Origin: Alphaproteobacteria bacterium
Lineage (GTDB): Bacteria > Pseudomonadota > Alphaproteobacteria > Micropepsales > Micropepsaceae
Direction: 5' to 3'
DNA length: 64,000 nucleotides
Assembly (NCBI GenBank): GCA_028871795.1
Contig: JAGWMG010000002.1
Location: 1 to 64,000 of the forward strand
The position numbers and the translations under genes were made by a program. Below are positions 23,213-30,423 of this stretch, in pieces. Numbering within the stretch: position 1 is the first letter of the stretch; each line of letters opens with the position of its first letter. The notes under the pieces are model-generated. The model did not search any database. It worked only from the letters and a program-made list of their open reading frames with translations, and was not told where the DNA came from.

Positions 23213-23602
23213 GTGGAGAATGGCGCCTTGCCCCTGATCGTCGACATCGTCGAAGATGACGACGCGGTGCGCGACTCGATTTGCGCGCTGCTGGAGGCGT
23301 ACGGCTATACGGCTCACGGATACGCTTCGGCGGCGCATTACCTGAGGCGGCCGCCCGCGTCGAGCAATTGCCTCATCGTCGACCTGCACATGCCGGAAAT
23401 GTCGGGGCTCGAACTTCTGGAGCATCTGCGTTCGCACGGCGACCACGTTCCGGCGCTGATCGTGACGGCCCGCCACGACGCTTCGCTGGACCCCCGCATC
23501 GCGCGGGCGGGCGTCGTCAAACTGCTGCATAAGCCGGTCGAGGACGAGCAGCTGTTCGGCTGGATCGAGCAAGCCTGCCGCAAGAAGACGCAACCGAACT
23601 GA
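23213..23602 (+). CDS. Single-domain response regulator
   Basis: 129 residues consisting only of a receiver domain: acidic pocket VDIVEDDDAVRDSICALL, phosphoacceptor Asp57 in NCLIVDLHMPEMSGLELLEH, threonine in ALIVTARHD and lysine in VVKLLHKPVEDE. There is no output domain. The start may be GTG 23213 or TTG 23228; GGAGAATG sits eight bases before the TTG, which makes the TTG credible. It lies about 90 bases after fixJ on the same strand. A role as phosphate sink or modulator of the FixL/FixJ phosphorelay is the obvious inference. FixT-like feedback is possible in function, but the sequence is not FixT. Confidence 0.85.
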   Translation: MENGALPLIVDIVEDDDAVRDSICALLEAYGYTAHGYASAAHYLRRPPASSNCLIVDLHMPEMSGLELLEHLRSHGDHVPALIVTARHDASLDPRIARAGVVKLLHKPVEDEQLFGWIEQACRKKTQPN

Positions 23603-23627
23603 ATCGCGCGCGTTTCCGGCCGCCCGC

Positions 23628-23654
23628 ATAGGGAATAGCCCTTAGGGGAAAGCC
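23628..23654. promoter_or_regulatory. Second operator-like site flanking the lone receiver gene
   Basis: CATAGGGAATAGCCC then TTAGGGGAAAGCC contains two GGGAA-type cores and near-palindromic CCCTTAGGGG. Its reverse complement shares TATTCCCTATG / TTTTCCCTAT with the site after fixJ. It precedes the next two small genes. Confidence 0.25.
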
Positions 23655-23747
23655 ACGACTACCAAACGCGCCGGTCTTCGACCACCGTGGTTCCAATAAC
23701 AACAATAAAAGAGTGGCGGCGAACTCATGGCATACGGGAGCCTCTTT

Positions 23748-23984
23748 ATGAGCACGGCGGAAGATTCCTCTGACGATAACCCTCGGGTGAATCTTTCGGC
23801 CGCCGCCACTCGTCCTTTTTCCGGCCTGACGATGGCGCCCGAACTCGCCGCCATCCGCGAGCGGCTGACGGCCGTCGCCGCCGAGCTCCGCCAGACGGCG
23901 CTCAACCGCGCCCTGCCGGACCGGGAACTGCTCGACCTCGCGGACAGGCTCGATACGCTGGCGGCAGAGGAGTCCGCGACATGA
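23748..23984 (+). CDS. Hypothetical 78-residue protein
   Basis: Starts at ATG 23748 with GGGAG about eight bases upstream. Soluble. The first 30 residues are polar and disordered-looking (STAEDSSDDNPRVNLSAAAT). Two predicted helices rich in Leu/Arg/Ala follow (APELAAIRERLTAVAAELRQ and ALPDRELLDLADRLDTLAAE). I do not recognise the family. Its last four bases overlap the start of the next gene (ATGA), so the pair is translationally coupled. It lies downstream of the two-component genes and could belong to their regulon. Confidence 0.55.
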   Translation: MSTAEDSSDDNPRVNLSAAATRPFSGLTMAPELAAIRERLTAVAAELRQTALNRALPDRELLDLADRLDTLAAEESAT

Positions 23985-24187
23985 TCCCCTTTCACGCCGG
24001 CCTTTTGGCGCCGAACGCGCTGGCGATGGCCGCCACGAGCCTCGGGCCCGGCTACAGCGACGGCGGTCTGGAAGCGATCGGCGCAACGATCTTGGAGCAC
24101 ATGCGCCAGTTCAAAGCCGATCTGGGCGGGCATCCCGACTTCGCCGAACACATCTATCAAATCGTTAACTCTGCCACGGACGCCTGA
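23981..24187 (+). CDS. Hypothetical 68-residue protein
   Basis: Starts at ATG 23981 overlapping the previous stop by four bases. The sequence begins MIPFHAGLLAPNALAMAATS, then LGPGYSDGGLEAIGATILEH, and ends HPDFAEHIYQIVNSATDA. It is soluble and mostly helical, with no motif I can name. Tight coupling to the preceding small gene suggests the two products work together. No paralogue is seen elsewhere in the window. Confidence 0.55.
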   Translation: MIPFHAGLLAPNALAMAATSLGPGYSDGGLEAIGATILEHMRQFKADLGGHPDFAEHIYQIVNSATDA

Positions 24188-24282
24188 CCGGATTTGGAAT
24201 AACTTTGAGAATCACCGGCTTGCCACTGCGACACAGAAGAACTTGACGTAGCCTCCACCCCGCGCCGACGCTCGTCGGCAAG

Positions 24283-24882
24283 ATGAGCTTTCGCCAAACC
24301 GCCGAACCGCTCCCCGCAATGTTGTTGCGGGCAGTGGTGCCTGCGCGCTGGATGTCCCACGACAAATCCACCCGCCGGGAGACGCAGCGCGAGCCTGACG
24401 CCTCCGTTCTTGCGCGCGAGAGAAGCATCTTCTTCCGTTTCGTGAATTCGAACACCCTTCACTTCGCCGGGATCGCGGCGCTGATCCTTCTGATTCTGGC
24501 AACGCCCGCCAAGGCCGCCCCGACCCTCAGCAACGGCTGGATACGATGGCTGCCGGCCGGCCTGCCCGCGGCAGGCTACTTCGATCTGCACAACGGCGGC
24601 GAAAAGACCGTCTCGCTGACCGGGGCGAGTTCGCCGGCCTGCGGCATGGTGATGCTGCACAAAAGCGAAACCGCCGGCGGAGCCATGCGCATGGAGGACG
24701 TCTCCAGCGTCGAGGTGGCGCCGGGCGCCACGCTGAAGTTCGCGCCGGGCGGCTATCACCTGATGTGCATGAATCCGAACCCGGCGCTAAAACCCGGCGG
24801 GCGCACGGCCGTGACACTGGTCTTCTCCGACGGCACAAAATTGACGGGCGAATTCGCCGTCCGCAACGCGGCGGGGGAATAA
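24283..24882 (+). CDS. PCuAC-type periplasmic copper chaperone
   Basis: Up to 199 residues. The functional part starts with a signal peptide at about residues 54-78 (LHFAGIAALILLILATPAKA, cleavage before APTLSNGW). A beta-sandwich follows with the copper motif: His in VMLHKSETAGGAMRMEDV, an Met ten residues on, and the downstream pair in GGYHLMCMNP (H-x-M). PCuAC proteins deliver Cu(I) to CuA/CuB oxidases. The long N-terminal extension before the signal is unusual; a GTG start at 24442 would remove it, but no codon has a convincing ribosome site. It is convergent with ubiV, six bases apart. Confidence 0.8.
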   Translation: MSFRQTAEPLPAMLLRAVVPARWMSHDKSTRRETQREPDASVLARERSIFFRFVNSNTLHFAGIAALILLILATPAKAAPTLSNGWIRWLPAGLPAAGYFDLHNGGEKTVSLTGASSPACGMVMLHKSETAGGAMRMEDVSSVEVAPGATLKFAPGGYHLMCMNPNPALKPGGRTAVTLVFSDGTKLTGEFAVRNAAGE

Positions 24883-24887
24883 GGCGT

Positions 24888-25802
24888 TCAGTCCACCTCG
24901 TCCAGCAGCCGGGCGCCCGGCAGTCCGCGCAGATAGCCGTCGGACAGCGGTCCGGGAAGCGCGATGACGGACAGGGCCTCGGTGGCTTCTTCCTGCGTTG
25001 TGTGTCCGTCGGCCAGGTCGCGGAAGATCGTCGCCACCTTGACCATGTCGCAGCTTTGCGGCGACAGGCGCAGCGAGACCACGCCCGCGGCGCGCAGAGC
25101 GGAAAGCTCGCGCGTCGCCGCCGTCACCACATAGCCCAAGGCCTGGACGCCGTTGACCGACAGGAACGGCTTGCCGTCGATGGTGAACACATCCATGCCG
25201 TCCACATCGCGCTCGCAGACGAACTGGCAGGCGTCCTTCGGCACGCCGTGCGCGCGCGCGTGGTAACAGCGCGCCGAAAGCGCCAGCGGCGCGCGGCCGA
25301 AGGCGAACACTTCCACGGCCTCGTTTCCCGCCGCGATCAGGCGGATCGACGCCAGCGGAAGCTCCGGCGGCAGGCAGACCCGCGTCGCGCCCAGCTTCAG
25401 ATGCAGCGCCAGCGTCGCCTCGTTGTAGATGTTCAGGAACGGGCCGACGACGTGGTGGCGTCCGTTCAACAGGTGAACCGTCGCGATGTCGTTGGCCTCG
25501 ATCAGAAAGCCCGCGTCGATCATCTCGCCGATGGCGCGCACTTCGCGCTTGGTGGTCGGCAGCGCCAAGGTCGAATAGACCACTTCCTTGCCGCCGCGCT
25601 GCAGCCGGTCCGCGGTTTCGAGAATGACCTCGTCGCGGAACGGCTGGCGCTTCGAGCAGACGACCTCGCCGAGGCAGACGCGGTCGACCGGCGCCTCGTC
25701 GGCGACGCGGGCGTAGAAATCGACCCATTGCTTGACCGGCCAGTTGAACAGCACCGGCCCCAGCGTGAGGTTCATTCCCGGGCGCCGTTCGGTCATCGCC
25801 AT
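24888..25802 (-). CDS. ubiV: O2-independent ubiquinone biosynthesis protein UbiV (U32 family)
   Basis: About 304 residues, or 295 if it starts at MNLTLGPVLFNWP (25775), where most family members begin. U32-peptidase-like TIM-barrel protein with LGPVLFNWPVKQW, VCLGEVVCSKRQPF and cysteines in SARCYHARAHGVPKDACQFV, expected to bind a [4Fe-4S] cluster. UbiU and UbiV together hydroxylate the ubiquinone ring without O2, using prephenate as oxygen donor. The start overlaps the ubiU stop region by about ten bases. GAAGG lies before the ATG codons at 25796-25802. Confidence 0.92.
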   Translation of the reverse strand: MAMTERRPGMNLTLGPVLFNWPVKQWVDFYARVADEAPVDRVCLGEVVCSKRQPFRDEVILETADRLQRGGKEVVYSTLALPTTKREVRAIGEMIDAGFLIEANDIATVHLLNGRHHVVGPFLNIYNEATLALHLKLGATRVCLPPELPLASIRLIAAGNEAVEVFAFGRAPLALSARCYHARAHGVPKDACQFVCERDVDGMDVFTIDGKPFLSVNGVQALGYVVTAATRELSALRAAGVVSLRLSPQSCDMVKVATIFRDLADGHTTQEEATEALSVIALPGPLSDGYLRGLPGARLLDEVD

Positions 25803-26800
25803 GCCTTCTTGTAGGCGCCGACGGTTTCGCGCTGGCCCTCGGTCAGGGCGCGCAATTCATCGACATCGACCCTGCCGCCGGCCGCCATGGAATCGATGGC
25901 GCGGCGGAACGCCCGCACCACCGCGGCGACGTAGGCCCGGCCGCGCTGGCGCCCTTCGATCTTGAAGGCGGCGACGCCGATGTCCGCCAGCCGCGGCAGC
26001 AGATCGATGGCGTTGAGGCTGACGGGATCCTCGAACAGATGAAGGGCGCCGCCGCCGGCCTGGAAGCGTCCCTTGCACAAGGTCGGATAGCCGGCCGGTT
26101 CGCCGCGCTCGAAGCGCTCGACGGTGAAGCCGCCGACGGAAGCGATCATGGCGCCGTTCTCCTCGCGGTACGTCACGTGGCTCGGCGGGGAACAGACGCC
26201 CGTCATGTTGGGAGACTTGCCGGTGGCATAGGACGACAGCATGCAGCGCCCTTCGGCCATCACGCACAAACCGCCGAAGACGAAGACCTCGGTTTCGCAC
26301 GGCGCCGCCGTGGCGGTGAGGCGCGCGATCTCCTCCACGGTCAGCACGCGCGGCAGAACGACGCGGGCGACGCCGAAACGGTCGCGGTAGAAGGCGATGG
26401 CTTCGGGCGTGGCGGCGGCGGCCTGCACGGAGAGGTGCAGCCTTTGCTTCGGATAAGCTTCGCGCGCATAGGCCACCAGGGCGGCGTCCGCAAGGATCAG
26501 CGCGTCGGCGCGAGAGGCCACGGCGTCGTCCACGCCGCGTTTCCAGGTGTCGGTGGCGCCGGCCCGCATGAAGGTATTGAGGGCTATCAGCACCTTGACG
26601 CCGCGCTCATGGGCGTAGGCGACGCCTTCGCGCATCTCGGCGCGGTCGAAGTTGAGGCCGGGAAAATTGCGGGCATTGGTCTCGTCGCGGAAGCCGCAAT
26701 AGACGGCATGGGCGCCGGCATCGACGGCCGTTCGCAGGCCGGCCGGCGTTCCCGCCGGGCACACCAGCTCGGGAAGGTTCGAAAACGGGCGCGCGATCAT
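25793..26800 (-). CDS. ubiU: O2-independent ubiquinone biosynthesis protein UbiU (U32 family)
   Basis: 335 residues. The N-terminus LVCPAGTPAGLRTAVDAGAH then AVYCGFRDETNARNFPGLNF is the U32 signature of UbiU. Cluster cysteines are visible in FGGLCVMAEGRCMLSSYATG and NMTGVCSPP, with another cysteine in YPTLCKGRF. It pairs with UbiV to hydroxylate ubiquinone precursors under anaerobiosis. Its ATG overlaps the ubiT stop by four bases (ATGA), giving the order ubiT-ubiU-ubiV. The presence of the trio means the organism can make ubiquinone for anaerobic respiration. Confidence 0.94.
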   Translation of the reverse strand: MIARPFSNLPELVCPAGTPAGLRTAVDAGAHAVYCGFRDETNARNFPGLNFDRAEMREGVAYAHERGVKVLIALNTFMRAGATDTWKRGVDDAVASRADALILADAALVAYAREAYPKQRLHLSVQAAAATPEAIAFYRDRFGVARVVLPRVLTVEEIARLTATAAPCETEVFVFGGLCVMAEGRCMLSSYATGKSPNMTGVCSPPSHVTYREENGAMIASVGGFTVERFERGEPAGYPTLCKGRFQAGGGALHLFEDPVSLNAIDLLPRLADIGVAAFKIEGRQRGRAYVAAVVRAFRRAIDSMAAGGRVDVDELRALTEGQRETVGAYKKAWR

Positions 26801-27351
26801 GGCGAATAGGCCTTGCGGCCGCTCGGTTCCGGCGCATCGAGGCTGCGGCGCAGGCGTCCGAGCGCCATGTCGGTTGCCCGGTTGAACGGCCCGCTCACGT
26901 TCTGAGGCAAGCCCAGCACCAGCGAAGGGTCAAACTCGGCGTTCTCGATGGCATTGCGCAGCGCCAACACCGCCGCGGTATCGCCTTCGATGACCAGATC
27001 GCGCGAGAAGAACAACGCGTCTCCGTCATAGGTGCCGTCGATCATGCCCAGCAGCACCACCAAGGGCGCCGCGATGCGCGCATCGTAGGCGGACGCCGAC
27101 AGATCGCGCACCACGCGAAGTTTGGCGCGGCCGCCTTCCGGCGCGATCAGGAAAACGAACGGGCAATCGACCGGGTCGATCGCGAAGGTGCGCCCCGCAT
27201 GTTCCCCCAGCCGCAAGGCGAAGGCCGGACGCGCCTTCAAGGCGTTGGCAAACAGCCGGCGCGCCGCCAACTCCAACGGGAGCAGCGGCAATATGCTCGC
27301 GGCTTTCGCCAGGATTGTCGGAATGTATCCGCGCATTGGACTCGCCGGCAT
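26797..27351 (-). CDS. ubiT: Ubiquinone biosynthesis accessory protein UbiT (SCP2 domain)
   Basis: About 184 residues from ATG 27351 (MPASPMRGYIPT). The reading frame stays open much further upstream, but that part is arginine-rich and unlike the family. An SCP2 lipid-binding fold is indicated by LRLGEHAGRTFAIDPVDCPF, the central beta strands and LMGMIDGTYDGDALFFSRDL-like LLGMIDGTYDGDALFF, then GDTAAVLALRNAIENAEFD. UbiT is the anaerobic counterpart of UbiJ, which holds the hydrophobic quinone precursor. First gene of ubiTUV, four-base overlap with ubiU. Confidence 0.88.
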   Translation of the reverse strand: MPASPMRGYIPTILAKAASILPLLPLELAARRLFANALKARPAFALRLGEHAGRTFAIDPVDCPFVFLIAPEGGRAKLRVVRDLSASAYDARIAAPLVVLLGMIDGTYDGDALFFSRDLVIEGDTAAVLALRNAIENAEFDPSLVLGLPQNVSGPFNRATDMALGRLRRSLDAPEPSGRKAYSP

Positions 27352-27817
27352 GTCGGTCACGCGCGGAGTCTCGGGCTTGTCGCCGACGACGTCAAATCCG
27401 CCGCTTCCCAATTTGCGGTATTTTCGGGACCTTGCGTCACTGCGGCGTGCGGCGCTGTGGCGCGCTTGCCCCACATGTATTCTTTGTCCGAGAGCATGCC
27501 GCGACGATAGCGCGAAGGAGCTGCCTGCGAGATGCGACACAATCGCAATGTCGGCGCGCTGCCCTCTTGCAATCCGCGACAGCCGCTCGCCGTGGCCGCC
27601 TGACAACCCGGCCATCCCCGCCGCAGATCGCGAGCGCCGCGCGCGCTTTCAGCACGCCACAGGCAGCACACCACGGGACGCGATCGCAGCGGCGCCATAA
27701 TATCGCGCCTAAAACAGACTCCTTAGCTTCAAAGAACCCTGGAGAATCGTTATCATCGCCTCCGATCTAGGGTCACGGGATACCGGAAATATCTGCGTGG
27801 GTATGAGTGGAAAAGCG
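27352..27817. other. Divergent intergenic region between ubiT and nfnA
   Basis: About 465 bases with no supported gene. I looked for FNR/FixK boxes and found none that match at both half-sites. The part near nfnA (27690-27780) is less GC-rich and is the likely promoter area. The minus-strand reading frame that continues ubiT upstream is probably non-coding. Confidence 0.5.
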
Positions 27818-28762
27818 ATGAAAATGTCCAATTTTGAAATCGTGGCACGCGAGGATTTCTCGGACGTCACTTATCTGCTCGAGGTGCGCCACCCGCTGAT
27901 GGCCAAGGCCGCCAAACCCGGGCAATTCGTCATCGTCATGTTGAACGAGCACAGCGAGCGTATCCCCCTCACCATCGCAGACTTCGACCGCCGCAAGGGA
28001 ACCGTCACGATGGTCGTTCAGGCGGTCGGCAAGACGACCATGCAGATGCAGCAGGAATGCCTGGTGGGGACGGCCCTCTTCGGGATGGTCGGCCCGATGG
28101 GTCATCCAAGCCAGACGAGCCGCGCCAAGAAGGTCGCTTGCGTGGGAGGCGGCTTGGGCGTGGCGCCGATCTTCCCCCAGGCGCGCGGCTTCAAAGAGAG
28201 CGGCGCCTATGTGATCGCCATCCTCGGTTTTCGCAACCGCGATTTGGTGTTCTGGGAAGACAAGTTCCGCGCCTGCTGCGACGAGCTCATCTTGTGCACG
28301 AACGACGGCTCGGCGGGCATCAAAGGGATGATTACCGACGGCATCAAGCTCGCCCTGGCGAGGCATTCCGATATAGAAGAAGTGGTTTCGATCGGCCCAC
28401 CCGTGATGATGAAGGCCTGCGCCGAGGCGACGCGCGCGGCCAAGATAAAAACCATGGTGAGCGTCAACCCGATCATGGTCGACGGCACGGGGATGTGCGG
28501 CGGCTGCCGGGTGAAGGTCGGCGGGCAAGTGAAATTCGCCTGCGTGGACGGACCGGACTTCGACGGCCATCAAGTGGACTTCGACGATTTGATGTCGCGC
28601 CTGCAGCGCTTCACCGCGGCCGAGCGCGAGGCCAAGGACCGCTGGTCGGAAAGCTGCCGCATGACGAAGCAAATCGGCCCCGGCGTGTCGCCACGGGGTT
28701 CGCCGGAGATCGAGAGCAGAAGTGAACTGCTTGATCTGCTGAACGACGCAAAAGGTGGCTAG
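27818..28762 (+). CDS. nfnA: NfnA-like ferredoxin:NADP+ oxidoreductase small subunit (FAD, [2Fe-2S])
   Basis: About 314 residues. A ferredoxin-reductase-type FAD domain (RIPLTIADFDRRKGTVTMVV, KPGQFVIVMLNEHSERIPL) and NAD(P)-binding domain (CVGGGLGVAPIFPQARGFKE) precede a C-terminal [2Fe-2S] site, DGTGMCGGCRVKVGGQVKFA with a further Cys (FACVDGPDFDGH). This layout is that of NfnA/NfnS, SudB and PyrK relatives. With NfnB it can couple NADH and reduced ferredoxin to NADP+ reduction. Several starts are possible (27797-27824); I chose 27818, eight bases after GGAAAA. It heads the operon continuing to korAB. Confidence 0.85.
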   Translation: MKMSNFEIVAREDFSDVTYLLEVRHPLMAKAAKPGQFVIVMLNEHSERIPLTIADFDRRKGTVTMVVQAVGKTTMQMQQECLVGTALFGMVGPMGHPSQTSRAKKVACVGGGLGVAPIFPQARGFKESGAYVIAILGFRNRDLVFWEDKFRACCDELILCTNDGSAGIKGMITDGIKLALARHSDIEEVVSIGPPVMMKACAEATRAAKIKTMVSVNPIMVDGTGMCGGCRVKVGGQVKFACVDGPDFDGHQVDFDDLMSRLQRFTAAEREAKDRWSESCRMTKQIGPGVSPRGSPEIESRSELLDLLNDAKGG

Positions 28763-28846
28763 ACCGGTTCGATAGTCGATATTGCGGCAGCCCGGCGCCC
28801 GAGCGGTGTTCCGCGAGCCGCCGGGCAGTCGCCAAGGGTCAAGGAT

Positions 28847-30352
28847 ATGGCAAAAAAGAAGACGATACGAAGCATACCGCAAGAACGCACGCCGATGCGC
28901 GAACAGGCTCCGCAGGCGCGGGCGAAGAATTTTGAGGAGGTCGCCTGCGGTTACGGCCTCGAGGAGGCGCTACGCGAATCCGAGCGTTGCCTGATGTGTC
29001 CCGACGAACCCTGCATCTCCGGCTGCCCGGTGGGAATCAATATCCCCGCTTTCATCCTGAAGATCACCGAAAAGAATTTCCGCGGCGCCTACGACATTCT
29101 CACCGACACCAATCTGCTGCCGTCCGTTTGCGGCCGGGTGTGTCCGCAGGAGAACCAATGCGAAGGCGTGTGTACGGTCGGCGAATCGCTTGAGGCGGTT
29201 GCCATCGGCCGCTTGGAACGGTTTGTCGGCGATGCCGCCATCAGAGAGGGCTGGACCAACATTCCCTATATCGAGCCGAACCGATTCAAGGTGGGGATCG
29301 TCGGCTCCGGGCCGGCCGGCATGGCCTGCGCCGCCGACATGGCCAAGGCGGGCTGCGACGTCACCGTCTACGAAGCCTTCCACCAGGCGGGAGGGGTATT
29401 GAAATACGGCATTCCCGATTTCCGCCTCCCCAACGAGGTGATCGACGCCGAGATCGACAATCTGAAGAAACTGGGCGTCAAATTCGAATGCAACACGCTG
29501 GTCGGCCGTCTGTTCACCATCGATCAAATGATCGGCGAGATGGGCTTTCACGCGGTATTCGTCGGTGTTGGCGCCGGTTATCCGACGATGCTGGGGATCC
29601 CGGGCGATTCCCTGAACGGAGTGCTTTCGGCCAACGAGCTTCTGACGCGCTGCAATCTGATGCGCGCCAAGGAATTCCCGGACTACGACACGCCCCTGCC
29701 CATGGGAAAGCGGGTCGCCGTCGTCGGCGCAGGCAACACGGCGATGGACGCCACGCGGGTATCCCTGCGTCTCGGCGCGGAGAAGGTGTACTGCATCTAT
29801 CGCCGTTCGCGCACCGAAGCTCCGGCGCGGGCGGAGGAAGTGCATCACGCCGAGCAGGAAGGGGTGGAATTCCACTGGCTTACCAACCCGGCGTCGATTC
29901 TGGACGACGGCAAGGGCGGCGTGCTCGGTATGCGCTGCGTGCGCATGGAGCTTGGCGAACCCGACAGTTCGGGCCGCCGCCGCCCGGTCCCGATCGCCGG
30001 CAGCGAATTCGACTTCGCGGCGGATCTGGTCGTATACGCCATCGGCACCAACGCCAATCCGATCATGGGACAGACCTCGAGTCTCAAACTGAACAAACGG
30101 GGCTATATCGACGTCGACGAGAACCTTGCGGCGTCGGTGGCGGGCGTCTTCGCCGGCGGCGACATCGTCACCGGCGCGGCGACCGTGATCGAAGCCATGG
30201 GTGCGGGCCGCAAAGCCGCGCGCAGCATGAAAGCCTATCTCGGCATCCGCGATGCCGGGCTTCCTTATCTCAACCGCAGCGGAACCGGCGCCGGCACGCT
30301 TTTCGGGATAGACACGAGGGAGCGGAATTTCGCGCGCGTACGCGTCGCCTAG
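28847..30352 (+). CDS. nfnB: NfnB/GltD-like NADPH-dependent flavoprotein subunit
   Basis: 501 residues. The N-terminal Fe-S domain has CLMCPDEPCISGCPVG and CGRVCPQENQCEGVC, giving cysteines for two [4Fe-4S] clusters. It is followed by FAD- and NAD(P)H-binding Rossmann folds (VGIVGSGPAGMACAADMAKA and VAVVGAGNTAMDATRV) and the C-terminal FAD motif GVFAGGDIVTGAATVIEAMG. It is homologous to glutamate synthase small subunit. Pairing with the nfnA-like gene 84 bases upstream identifies it as the large subunit of the transhydrogenase rather than GltD. Ribosome site AAGGAT before the ATG. Confidence 0.88.
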   Translation: MAKKKTIRSIPQERTPMREQAPQARAKNFEEVACGYGLEEALRESERCLMCPDEPCISGCPVGINIPAFILKITEKNFRGAYDILTDTNLLPSVCGRVCPQENQCEGVCTVGESLEAVAIGRLERFVGDAAIREGWTNIPYIEPNRFKVGIVGSGPAGMACAADMAKAGCDVTVYEAFHQAGGVLKYGIPDFRLPNEVIDAEIDNLKKLGVKFECNTLVGRLFTIDQMIGEMGFHAVFVGVGAGYPTMLGIPGDSLNGVLSANELLTRCNLMRAKEFPDYDTPLPMGKRVAVVGAGNTAMDATRVSLRLGAEKVYCIYRRSRTEAPARAEEVHHAEQEGVEFHWLTNPASILDDGKGGVLGMRCVRMELGEPDSSGRRRPVPIAGSEFDFAADLVVYAIGTNANPIMGQTSSLKLNKRGYIDVDENLAASVAGVFAGGDIVTGAATVIEAMGAGRKAARSMKAYLGIRDAGLPYLNRSGTGAGTLFGIDTRERNFARVRVA

Positions 30353-30423
30353 GCGTTGCAGCTTTCCCTTCCCGGCCTTGTGGCGCAGACGTTCACCGGC
30401 AGCAACAGAAAGACTTTGACAAA

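Noticed and set aside
24283-24441. Treating the first 53 codons of the PCuAC gene as certainly coding
   Set aside because: They precede the signal peptide, have no ribosome site and are unlike family members; kept only as an uncertain start.
27360-27385. TTGTC...GTCAA in the ubiT upstream region as an FNR box
   Set aside because: The half-sites are too far apart for the 14-bp FNR/FixK consensus.
27352-27615. N-terminal extension of ubiT by 88 codons
   Set aside because: The extra residues are Arg/Ser-rich and unlike UbiT, while the family aligns from MPASPMRGYIP onward.
29488-30423. Long upstream extension of the korA frame through nfnB
   Set aside because: It overlaps nfnB out of frame and is arginine-rich; the real start is ATG 30424 after the nfnB stop.
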